From Smittium culicis (lineage: Eukaryota > Kickxellomycota > Harpellomycetes > Harpellales > Legeriomycetaceae): 64,000 bases of DNA. Positions 35,845 through 46,878 of this stretch are shown here, in pieces. Every line of letters begins with the position of its first letter. Position 1 is the stretch's first letter. The translations under genes were made by a program, and so were the position numbers. Location: the NCBI GenBank assembly GCA_001970855.1, contig LSSN01000044.1, positions 1-64,000 on the forward strand, written 5' to 3'. The notes under the pieces are model-generated. The model searched no databases, was not told the origin of the DNA, and saw only the letters and a list, made by a program, of their open reading frames with translations.

Positions 35845-38500
35845 TAGGAATCAGTTCAAAGGGACTGGCGATTCGATAATACTTTCAAGCATTAGCAATC
35901 GGGTAAAACGAATGCCGTCCAAAATTTTTGATTCTGCCAGCTCAATAATTTGGTAGTTGTTACCAGCATAAAGCTGTATTAAAGATTTTTTAGACCCCCC
36001 ACCAAGGAGTTTTCCAACTAGCCCCAACCGGGCTTCATTGGAATTAGAAAGTAAAAAATTTATGTTTAGTGGATCGAAGCATGGTATGAACCGGCAGATC
36101 GTTTTATTCAGCACCCTGTACCACATGGCGCAGTCTAATAGTATATGATATGCAGTCTCAGGGGTTCTGATTTTGGAGCAGGGACAAAATATTTTATTTT
36201 TCAATGAAGGTTTTGGTGTTTGATAGGTGCTGGAAAGTCCAGTACCTACACATTCGCAATTTACCGATGTTTTGGAGGCCCATCCTCAGCCTGGGGTACA
36301 TTACTTTCAGGCCAATCCAACTGCCTTTGGATTTTATTTTTCGGCTAATAGCCCAGTATTGTATTTCTGATCGGCTATTCTTGACTTTCTTATTGGCCAG
36401 TGAAATTAGATTCAGGCTGTATCTTTTTTTCCACATTGAGCTTCCAGTTAATCACTTTGATGTTTAAACCTTGATAGGATCCTTGATGTGATCGAAAATT
36501 AACGTTTTGGATGCCAGCCACTTGATATATGCACGCTCATGGGCGATGCTGGTGTGTAGGAACACTGAAGTGATACCCAGTTCCTCGCGGATCCGTTCCA
36601 TGGCAGCGCTTTTTCCGACCTTGGCAACCAGTCGCGTTGCCTGGTCCATCACAGTCTGTATTGGGTGACATCGGGCTTCGCTCATCCCGAATGTCTCGCC
36701 TCTGTAGCATCCAATTGGAAGCAGAGCCGAATTTTTAAATTTAATTTTAAGTGCGGTGAGCACATTTGATCGATTTAGAAAGCCATATGCAGAGTATAGG
36801 GCTTCTTGTGCCTTCAGCTTGTTGTTTCTAATAGTGCCTAATACATCCCACTTGCTATTCATGATATAGCCCAAATAGGTGTAGTTATCAGCGGTCCTGG
36901 TGGTTTGCCGTTGCAGTGTCATTTCGACTGCATCATCACAGTTGATCGCCATGATCGCGCACTTGGAGGCATTGACAGCCCTTTCCCAAGCGTCTGACCA
37001 TGCGCTGATAGCATCCAATGAAGTTTGTAAACTTTCGGCTGAGTCGGCCAAAACCACCGTATCGTCAGAAAACAGCAGTCCTGGAATGCGGTCGTGTATG
37101 CCAAGTATTTCCACGACTAATACGTCAGGGAATATGTCATTAATATAGGGGTCGAAGAGAATTGGTGAAGCTGGGCACCCTTGACGCACTCCACAGTGGT
37201 ATTCTGAGCGCTCTGAAATGTCATCACCAGTCCTAACAGCTATTTTGGGATCATATTACATCCCATTGATCACATTTAGTAGTTTTCCACAGATACCGAT
37301 GGACCATAGCTTGTGGATCAGTGCCATATGTAGCACTCTATCATAGACCTTACTGTATTCTACAAAGCAGATCCAGGTTTGAAGATTTTTTATTTTGCGG
37401 CGCTTCGCAATTTCGTATAGAGTGGTTGCTTTGGCAACACACTCTTCAAAATTGCGAAAACCGACTTGTTCTTTGACTATCAGTTTATATTTGATGTCCA
37501 TGGCAGCCAATTTGGTGGCCACGATCTTGGCTAGTAGCATGATATAGTAGGTATGAGTGAAATTACACTATAGTTGTCAGGGTCTTTCATATTACCCTTC
37601 TTAGGAACAGGTACTATGATACTTGTAGTCATGCAGCTCGGGATCTCTCCCGAATCATACATTATATTTATAATTTTATGAATAATTTTTGCGAGATCGA
37701 ATGTTGGTGATTTTTCTGACATCACCATTTTCCAGATCTCGCTGGGTACCCCATCGACTCCCGGAGCCTTGTTATTTGGGGTATCATTTAGAGCCTTAGT
37801 GATTTCTGACCATTTTATTGGGTCATCACACTCTGCGAAGTAGTCCTCATCGCTAGAAAGTAGCTCCCGCCACTTGGCTGCATTGCGGCTATTCCTTGTG
37901 GTGTCTTTAGCCAGATCACAAAAGCGCTTACTACATATAATAAGTTTTTTTGATTTTTCTGTTATTAAAATTTTATCAGAATCGTATATTGGGCCGTTAG
38001 ATACACTGTGGAAAGTGTTATCAGTGCACGATTTGATGTATCGCCAGTATTCTTTCGAAGAATTACTTAACAAGTTTTCGGATAATATTTTTTGGGTTTT
38101 TTCATAGTGGGCCTTTCGATCTGCTTTTATTGATTCATTTGATTTCGATTTGGCATCGACGTATTCTCTTATTGGCCCATTTTTATTTACAGTTTTTTTA
38201 AATTTTTTTCTGCGCTTTTTTATTTTTTTCAGCGTCTTTTTCGACAGTATAGTCTTGAAGCTTTCGCCAGGTGCTGTTACTGCACCTAGCCGATCTGAAT
38301 GAGCCCAAACGGTATCTACCAGGTTTATGCAAAGCTCATCTAGGGCCAAATTTGATGTTCCAAGTTCTGCAAAACGATTATTATTAGTAAATTTATTTGA
38401 AGCCGATAAAATTTTTTTGGCGTTAATTTATACTTTTTTTTCTAGGACCTCGAAACTGTCAAAGATCCGCTGTACGGCGTATAGAAATTATCATGATTCA
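35845..38500 (-). pseudogene. 5'-truncated, broken LINE-type retrotransposon
   Basis: Read on the minus strand, it starts around 38495 with degraded linker sequence (TAA near 38434) and continues through the RT core. NNKAPGVDGVPSEIWK and IIVPVPKKGNMKDPDNY lie in 38349-37531. A frame change near 37535 leads into 37540-37256, where TAA at 37256 interrupts. Then GCPASPILF and the catalytic motif FSDD, usually FADD or YADD, follow. After a stop at 36464, a CPCS...H...C zinc-binding RT tail continues, with a frame change near 36200 and an end at 35851. No endonuclease domain is present, so the copy is 5' truncated. At least three lesions make it inactive. Confidence 0.9.
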
Positions 38501-39046
38501 TAATTTAACTTGATAATAACTTTAATACCACTGAATTACAACGATCGTTTTATACTTTATAATAAAATTCTCATTTGATACGTTTTGATGAAAAATAAAT
38601 AAAATTATAATTACAACGAGTTTAGATACGAATGTTATCATAAATAAAAAGTATAAAAATAAATACTGTAAATGAAAATTCCACAAAAATAATTTTGAGC
38701 ATGGTTATTTTGTAGAATAAAAAAAACAAGAAAAAAGTACCTGAAAAGTCGACTACTTAAATCACATAATTACACTTTAAAAAGTACAATCAATATGGTG
38801 AGTTTTAGATATTATTTTAAAAAGAATCATTTTATTTTGTCAGATTAATATCACTGTTTATAATTACAAAAAAAACCTTAGCAATCAAAAAAAAAAAAAG
38901 TTAGCTTAAAAATTTTCAAAATTTTAATGTTAGCTAATAATAGCTTATTACTGCCTGTACCAAAATTATTGTTAATGTATGGGTATAACAGTACAACTAT
39001 TTGTCTTTTTTAGGGGAAAAAAACAAATTATATTAAGAATTTACTC
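38501..39046. other. Intergenic between LINE relic and F-box gene
   Basis: AT-rich, no gene seen. It includes A-runs and probably the 3' untranslated region of the F-box gene. Confidence 0.55.
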
Positions 39047-40981
39047 CTAATCCAAAAATTCATCTATCCCGTCATCGCTTGAAAAGTCCCAAATGTGGAT
39101 TTTTTGATCTTGGCTAGCACTAAATAGCAATAAGTTATGTCTTTAATATATAAATAAATGAATAAGCAAAAACATAGGTCATTTTTTTAAAAAATTGATA
39201 GATTCTTATTGAGCTTCATCCAAATGGAACTTACCTTATAATTTTTGAGCTATTAAATTGAACATCGAATACCCAGCTAGTATGAACGCTATCTATATCT
39301 AGTAAAAGCACGCCGTTTTCAATATCCCACACCTTTACTGTTTGATCATAAGACCCAGAAATAGCCTTTTTGCCTCCTGGGAAATATAAAGTTCTAACTA
39401 AATCAGTGTGACCAAGAAGTGTAAATTTACATATCCCAGTTTTTGAGTCCCAAACTTTTATCGATCTATCGTTCGATCCGGATATTATAGTATTTCCGTC
39501 ATATTGAACACATGCAAGACCTCTTAGGTGACCTTTGAAAACTCGGATTTCTTTTCCTGTTTTTAAATCCCATAATTTAATCAAGGTATCTCCTGAAGCT
39601 GAGACTAACTCATTATTATATAAACTTATTGCATTCACAGGTCCTTCATGGCCAGAAAGTGTACTGACTAAGCTATAATTATTTTTCCTTGACCAAATTT
39701 TGATTGTACAGTCTTTTGAACATGACACGATGAATTCTGAGTTAAATGCTACGTCAAGAACGCCAGCGATATGGCTTTCAAGCTTTGATATAATTGAGCC
39801 TGTATTCATATCCCATACGATGATAGTTGAGTCACTTGAACCTGTAACAATTATTTCATCATCATATTTTAAGCATAGAACCGATGCAGTGTGTCCATAT
39901 AGTGTTCTAATACAAACCAAAGAGTTCATATCCCAAATTTTAATAGACTTATCACGAGATCCGGTAACAAATTTATACTTATCCAATTGAATACAGTAAA
40001 TACTATCGTTATGCCCGTTTATTATACGCAGTGACGCATTTGCGTCTTTCCAGTTTTTTTCAAGTTCATAAAAATCTTTATACACTAGACTCCAGTTTAG
40101 AGATAGGGCGTAAACAAAATTCTGTGGCTTTGAAATACCAGTATTACTTGTGTTGATTGATGCTGTTTTAGATTTTAAACAATTCGAAGAAAAGATAGGT
40201 TTGGATATTTCTTGATTAAATAATGCTTTACCCGGCTCTATGTAATAATAGCTCGCGCTATCGTGTCTTTGAAATGAATTTTCTTCTTGGTGAACAGTGC
40301 GTGATTTAGCCATAGCAATATCAATTTCATTATTCAATAGTTGGTTTGCACTACTATCACTATAATTATGGCTATTTAAGCTTAAAAATCCTCCTTTGTG
40401 GCTATCAATAAGGGATTTATTTTTGGTAGAATGGCCTTTATCTAAGAGATATTTACTAAATGGTGATTTATTGCAATTAAATCCTAGGTAATATTTGTTG
40501 AATATCAGCTCTTGAGATGAAGAATAAGGACTTGTATCCTTATTTAAAAACCTTTTTATTTTTTCAGTTTTCCATTCTTTAACTTTGAGAAACAACCTTT
40601 TCCAAACAACATTGCTATCAATAAAATCCTTCCATTCATTAGAAACTTCTCTACAAATTAAAACTGTTTTTATATCCAAATTCAAAATAATCATCGATGA
40701 TAGCTCAAATGGAAGAAGTGTAATAAAATCTATTTTACATAAAGAGAGATATTAATTTTTCATTTATTTTTGTTTTTATAACACTTTTAAACATGAGGTT
40801 AAGAAGTAATTTTTAGTGAAAATTATTGAAGAGAATTAAAAGAATTTGCGAATATTAGTTAAAATTTACCCAATTTACAGTTCCTTGGCTTTAATTTACC
40901 TAACATATCTCTTCTATTATGTGATTCAGTCTCAACATGCATAAATGAGTCTTCTCTCACATTCTTTCTTCTTATGAACAT
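39047..40981 (-). CDS. F-box/WD40 protein, beta-TrCP-like SCF substrate receptor
   Basis: Three exons: 40981-40870, 40729-39235 and 39119-39047, giving 559 residues with phases consistent. The F-box spans residues about 40-85 (LPFELSSMIILNLD, then CREVSNEWKDFI). A Ser/Asn-rich linker follows, then seven WD40 repeats from about 270 to 555, with blades ending IKIWD, IIVWD, IKIWS, IKLWD, IKVWD, VKVWD and IHIWD. The last blade is completed only by the short final exon. Blade sequences (SVLCLKYDDEIIVTGSSDST, RGLACVQYDG) resemble beta-TrCP and fungal Pof11 more than Cdc4. It should bind Skp1 and recruit phosphorylated substrates for ubiquitination. The start is tentative, because an acceptor-like ACTTACAG immediately precedes the ATG and an upstream exon may exist. 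Confidence 0.9.
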
Positions 40982-42483
40982 TTCTGTAAGTTTTTTTCCT
41001 GAAAAGTCTCTACAAAATTTATTTTGAATGTATTATTAATAGAAATGAATTGAATTGTTGAAAATTAAAAGTTAAAAAAAACGTCATATAACTATATTGT
41101 TTACGATAAATACTGAGCGTAGCTTATATTTTTAATTCTATTTGGCTTGTTGTCATTGCCATTTTGAAATACATTATGATTATAACTCGGAATTATCATA
41201 GCAGCGAATTTATTCTCGTCTAAACAAATATTTTAGTAGAAATTATTTTATATTTCAAATAGATAAATAATATATAAATTCGAGTGTGTTGAATGCTTTT
41301 TTACCTTTTTCATTATCAATATCCATTATATTATATTATGTATAAATAATTTGGTCTAGAAAGGAATTATTATTATATATGAATTCTAAAAATATTCTCA
41401 AGAAATTTTCAAGTTTTATTTTGGTCTATAGTTACGCCTTGGTATTGATGTATTTACTGAAAGGTACTTTTCTTGATTATTATTTTAAAAAATATATATG
41501 GTGCCAAATATTATGTTTTCAAGCTAAAAAAATATAAATCATTACAGAAGAATTAAAGTTTATCTATGTCTAGGGTATATATATATTCATCTATAAATGA
41601 TTATTTAATTTTTTACAATTTTTATGGTTTAAAAATATATCATAGAATTATTTTATGTGGTGCAAGTTTAAATTGCTAAAAATATTCCAAGTTTGTACGC
41701 TTCATTAATTCGAATACAAAACATGATATTTCAAAAGAAATAGCCTGGATGCGATATAAATACCGCGCTATATTTTAAAGTGAATGACGAATTAAATATA
41801 AAATAACGTTGATGGACTGGTTCTAGCACTTAAATAGCTAAAACTAGTGCCAAAATTATACTTTTTAGGTGTATACCTAGTAGTACACTTGGTATCATCA
41901 TAATCTAAGCGTAAATTAAAGACGGGGTGGTATGAGGGGTGAAAAATAATACCATTTGTAATAACGTTTAAAACATTAAATGCATAAAAGCTGTGTTCTA
42001 TGTCTACAATAAAATTTTTTTACTTTTTATGAGTCTATATCAATTTAGAATTGAGTTCTAGAAAATGGCATATCTAATAAATTATTTTTTAGAAAAATTT
42101 ACCTCGCTTAGATATTGATATCATTGGGCATTGAAGTATTTAAATGCGAGTAGATTTTACAACAGAAATATGAAATTAAGGCCCAAATGATTCATTTAAC
42201 AGCTATTGGCCTTTATAAAATTTTCTAAAAAAAAAAAAAAAATTACACCCCGCAAAAATAATAATTCAATAATTTTTATTGTTCATATATTAAAAATAAG
42301 CTCAAAAACATGCGATGGCCATAAATAATACAATATGGTATTAATACATCTATACATGTGTCCTAGAAATTTGTATATGTATAATAATACAGCTTCTGAA
42401 TAATATTTCAATAGGCGTACGAATAATAAAATTATTTAATGACTAGTAAAAAGATTAAATTTTTTATTAAATAAAAAGAAAAA
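40982..42483. other. Intergenic, AT-rich
   Basis: 1.5 kb with no supported gene. A slightly GC-richer patch lies at about 41740-41960, with no open frame or known motif. A 17-base A run ends near 42241. Confidence 0.6.
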
Positions 42484-44161
42484 TTATGATAAATCAAAGC
42501 GTTTGATTTTTTCCTTAGTAGTCGGGGTGGGTTTCCTAGGATCAAACACGTTTGTTTCATTGAAAGGGTAATCTATTTCAGATGAACTCTGCTCTGAACC
42601 ATCTTTCTGAATAGCATTGGATGATGAGAAGCGTGATCCATATCTCAACAAAAATTCTTCGGATAAAGAATAAAAATTTTGATTCTTAATACTGTCTCGA
42701 ATATCTTTGAAAAACTTATCATACACATGTTGATTATGTCTAAAGTTAATAAAAAAAAAAGTTGATTTAGTAATAGTTAAAGTAGTCTTAACACTTAAAG
42801 GTGTTTAAAAGGGCAAGATATAATTATAGAAGAATTGTAAAAAATAAATGAGCATAAGGGTTAGAAAATGATTAAATGCGTATTGGTGATAGTTTACATT
42901 TGGAGGAGCACAGTAGCGAGCATTTCTTGAGTATTTAGGAGATGATTGATATAAGCTCGTGTGTGTTTTGAGCAAGAGTAGCAATTACAAGATTCAGTAA
43001 TTGGTCTAAAATCATCCTTCATTGATGAATCCCATAGATTTAAGGTTGAGCTTTGAATTACATCTTTTGGGGAATTAGAAATTTTTAAATGATCAATGAA
43101 AGAGTAAGTTGAGGCAAAGCCATGTTCGGTCACTGCAAACGGGTATGTTGATAAAAACATATCGATTCCATTTCGGATTCCTATTATAACTTCATCAGGA
43201 GCGCTAAAACCAAGCAAAAGCCTTGGTTTGTCTGAGGGAATAGTTTCCAGAGATGCTTTGGCAACAGATAGCTGTTGGGCTAAATCCAATTGAGTGGTGT
43301 AGTCAACCAAGACTACTCCATCATATTTTCTTGATTTTAGAAGCTCGATAAATTTGGTTCTAGCTTCAGGGATAACAGACCCCATTAGTGGAACAAATAT
43401 AGCTGAATTTTTGGCCTCATCTACAAGTAATATTTTATCGAGCCAATTTATAGTTCTTTCAACGGATTTAGCAATTTTTTTGCCTTTTACAGCCTCTTCA
43501 GAGGTCATAAATAAGTAATCAGCCAAAGATATACACATTTCAGGCTTTAGGTTCTTTATTAGCTGAGAATAAAGCTCAGGTGTTAATTTGCGTAAGCCTC
43601 CAGAGGTTTCCGCTGTCAAATGCTGATTTGAAGGCTTTGAATATGTTCTTTTATTGTTCGTAGGGTCTAAAATATCAAAGAATGCGACGGAATCATTTTC
43701 ATCTAGACCTAGGAACTTGTGTATTCCATCTTTGTAATTATTAAAGCTAGGAGTATCCTTTTCTAGGCTTTTTTTTAAAAAAAATAAGTATAATTAAAAG
43801 TAAAATTAGAAAAATGTAGTGGGTAATCTAAAAAAGAAAAAAAAATATGTAAAATTATTAATGAAATCAAAGTCATATCTTACAAGTGCTCAATGTAAAT
43901 TTGATTTATGTCTGGCTTTGGAAATTTCTTTTCTACATCAGGCAAGATATGGGGTTGTATACCATTCTTTGTATATTTGACAAATGCGGGGGTTTCTATA
44001 GTTAAAGAAATCCCAGGACCATCAGGATTGTGCTGATTATCCTTATTGATTTCGATTTTACCAATTCTTGCAGAAAGAATAGCTTCAATAGGCTCTTTTA
44101 TAAGCCCTTCAGCGCTAAATTCTGCCTTGCAAGTAGATAGGATGCTAAAATTAAACTTCAT
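42484..44161 (-). CDS. QTRT2: Queuine tRNA-ribosyltransferase accessory subunit (QTRT2)
   Basis: Three exons: 44161-43884, 43767-42898 and 42739-42484, giving 467 residues in frame. Exon 1 carries the N-terminal beta part (FNFSILSTCKAEF, IETPAFVKYTKNG). Exon 2 has the TIM-barrel core, including KPRLLLGFSAPDEV, VTEHGFA, and the zinc site CNCYSC (Cys353, 355, 358) followed by HTRAYINHLL. The fourth ligand, the His of HN, is the first residue of exon 3. With a catalytic QTRT1 partner, not in this window, it swaps guanine for queuine at tRNA position 34. The C-terminus is extended and charged. The first intron has an odd acceptor, a T-run then an A-run before AG. Confidence 0.93.
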
Positions 44162-44345
44162 TAGTTTGCTGGTTTCCAAATGCGTTTCGAGTGGACTTTT
44201 CGTATATCTAATTTAGTTCTGCAACGTAAGTTTATTAAGTTACATTCAATATTTATAGCAGTAATTAAGAGAGCAAAAATATTCATAGCTAAGACTGTCA
44301 AAATTTTTAAACGTGCAATAAATTTTATTTTTCTTTGAGATCTGA

Positions 44346-44444
44346 TTATTGGCCGATTCTCATATTTTAATTAGAAAATTACTTAGTTTAATATTTTCTA
44401 GCAAATAATCGCATGCTAATCTCAATAGCTAAATATATTATTGG
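44346..44444 (-). promoter_or_regulatory. CCAAT boxes upstream of QTRT2
   Basis: TTATTGG at 44346-44352 and 44438-44444 reads as CCAATAA on the gene strand, 185 and 277 bases before the start codon. The spacing resembles that upstream of ATG6. The role is inferred. Confidence 0.35.
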
Positions 44445-46878
44445 TCTATAATACCTTCTTAACCTCTCGTGCTGTAAAAATGGGTTCACATAATTATGAA
44501 CTTATGGCTGCAAAGCCAACATCAATAATAAAAAGGGTTATGATTGAAATTTCGAGAAACTTAATTTTAATCAAAAACTAAGTAAAATGCCCTTATACTT
44601 ATACTCATACTTTAATTTTTTAATTTTAATTTTTAAAAAACTTAATTTGAAATAAAGCGTTTAAAAAATAAAAAAAAACAAAGTAAAAAATAAACAACAT
44701 AAAATATCAGCAATAAAAAAATCCTCTACCAAGATCCAACCAAAAAAAAAAAACAGACTTTTTAAAATTATGAACGTGAAAACTATAGCCCTTTCCCGTC
44801 CAACGCTCAATAAAAAAACTAAATTTATGGTACGCTTATGATTTATAAATAAAATTATTATTCGCTTGTAAAAAATATAATCCAATAATATTTAAATATT
44901 TGTAATTAAATATTTTATACCATATTCAGTTGGCTAGATACATAGTTCAAAAACAGTCTTCAGCCTGAGAAAGGGATAAACAATATCAAAAACTTAGAAA
45001 CTGTCATTTGTAATAAATGCAATAGGATATTTATTAGTACTAAGATTAAATTTCAAAAAAATAATTATGTACTGCGCAACACTACTCTTACTTGATTAAA
45101 ATGCAATAATAGCAAAATCTGTGGTATACAAAACTCAAAAATGTATAAAAATGGGATTATGAGAATTGCGAATTCTTTATCCTTGAATTAACATTTATAA
45201 AAAATTTATACCACTTTTGAGCTTATTTTTTTAATCTCAGAATTTTATTGATAATATGACAATGAAAGAAAATATGCGGTAAAGTAAACTAAAAAAGTAG
45301 TAAAGTTGGTGCAAGGCATAAAAAAATAATATTCTAATACTAATAAATTTCTCTGCTGGTCTACCGACTGCGTACCTAAAGGGAAATGGGATCAATCTAC
45401 CAACCGAAAGATCAACCCAGGCATTGCTTCAAGTAGGCTGGATTACTGAAGTTACAAGCAGTCATGGAATTAAGCTCGTTCCAACAAAATTGAATTCGTT
45501 AAGATCATTGAGCTCCTAGTCAGAGCCTACATCTAACAGGATTAATAAAAAATAGGCTCCTACCCAAACGTGGGAATGATCGACCTGGCTCTCCTACAAT
45601 AAGCTGCTAAACGGCTGAGTATCGTAATGCTGTCGAACGCTGTACTTGTGCATAGATAATGTCTCAGACTGTGCTAAACGAATCGGTATCTTCTGTTTCT
45701 AGGTGATCCTCCTCTAGAATCTCTGTCCTCCGAATCGCTGTTTGTTGCGTTCACTATCCCCAACAAAGGATAATGCAACGCTGTGTGAAATTTTATTATA
45801 TTGTACTTAGAAAAGCACACCTCTTAAGCCCCTAAATCACAGCAAGGTATTTCACTCCTAGGAGACATCTTTTGAGCTGCCAAAATTGGCCAATTATACC
45901 TTTTTAAATGAATTAAATTTAGATAATTTTATTTTTATTGGCCTATAATAAATTTAATAGCAATTAATGCAATAAAAATAAAAAATAACTTCGAATCAGC
46001 ATTTTCATTTATTTTGACTTATGTATACCAAATATTATTTCTGTAATGAAGTTATATTATCAAAACATGAAACATTAGATTAACTTGTCCTTTTTTAAAA
46101 GATAGCACTTTTCAATATACTATTAATCAATGTCTAATAAATATGTTTATTACTCTGTATGAACTAATAAAAATTATTATTTATTATTAAATTTGGTTTA
46201 CTAAAAGTAAAGAACATCATCATATATAACGTGAATTAAATAAAAAATCAAAATATGGATTTATATTTGTTAATATGTTTAGAGCAATATCAATTGGTAT
46301 AAAATTATTATTACCGAGTAGAAATTATTATTCAATATTCTAGAGGTAGTATATTAATATTAATAAATTGTTTTTTAAGTCACCAAAGTAGGAAAATTGC
46401 AATAAGATTTAGCATTTAGGCTTTTTTTATAAAAATCGTTGATTATATTGATAAATTGCTAAATTCTAGAATTTTAATGCAAATTCTAGAGCTTTATCAA
46501 ATAAATTAAACACTTAAAAATTAAGAACGCTTGAACATTGCTCTAGATAACTAGTTGTAAATTATGCGCTTGTGTGAATGTAGGATAATCCTTAAGCATA
46601 TATCCCCATAAAATATTTAGCACAAAAGAATTTTTATACTGGAGTCTATGAAACTCTCTTTATTTACTTTTTCGAGAAAAAAATCCTTTAAACTGAATCG
46701 AATTCAAAAAAATATAATATAACGCTCTCAATTATTACTTTAAATAGCCATAATATTTATAGCTACATCCTTAAATAAGCTGGGAAACTTTTCTCTCTCT
46801 AAAAAAAAAAGCCAAATAACAATAATAGAAAATTAGCTGGAGTTAGTATTGTAGATATTAAAATACAAATTTTCTATA
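44445..46878. other. Intergenic with a GC-richer island
   Basis: Mostly AT-rich without genes. 45340-45800 stands out as clearly richer in G and C. TTATTGG occurs at 45935-45941. The last 80 bases before the membrane-protein start include TTTCTCTCTCT-type pyrimidine sequence. Confidence 0.55.
45340..45800. other. GC-richer island, probable decayed coding or mobile sequence
   Basis: The plus strand is open from about 45349 to 45519, with a normal-looking composition (for example LPTERSTQALLQVGWITEV). The minus strand has a short S/D/R-rich run (NSDSEDRDSRGGSPRNRR) near 45740-45680. Neither frame gives a recognisable family. Composition unlike the surroundings suggests an old inserted element or gene relic. 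It has no intact coding sequence. Confidence 0.4.

Noticed and set aside
36900..37148. Plus-strand open frame over the LINE relic
   Set aside because: It is antisense to the RT core.
44661..44885. 74-codon Phe-rich minus-strand frame
   Set aside because: It comes from A-runs on the plus strand; no coding signal.
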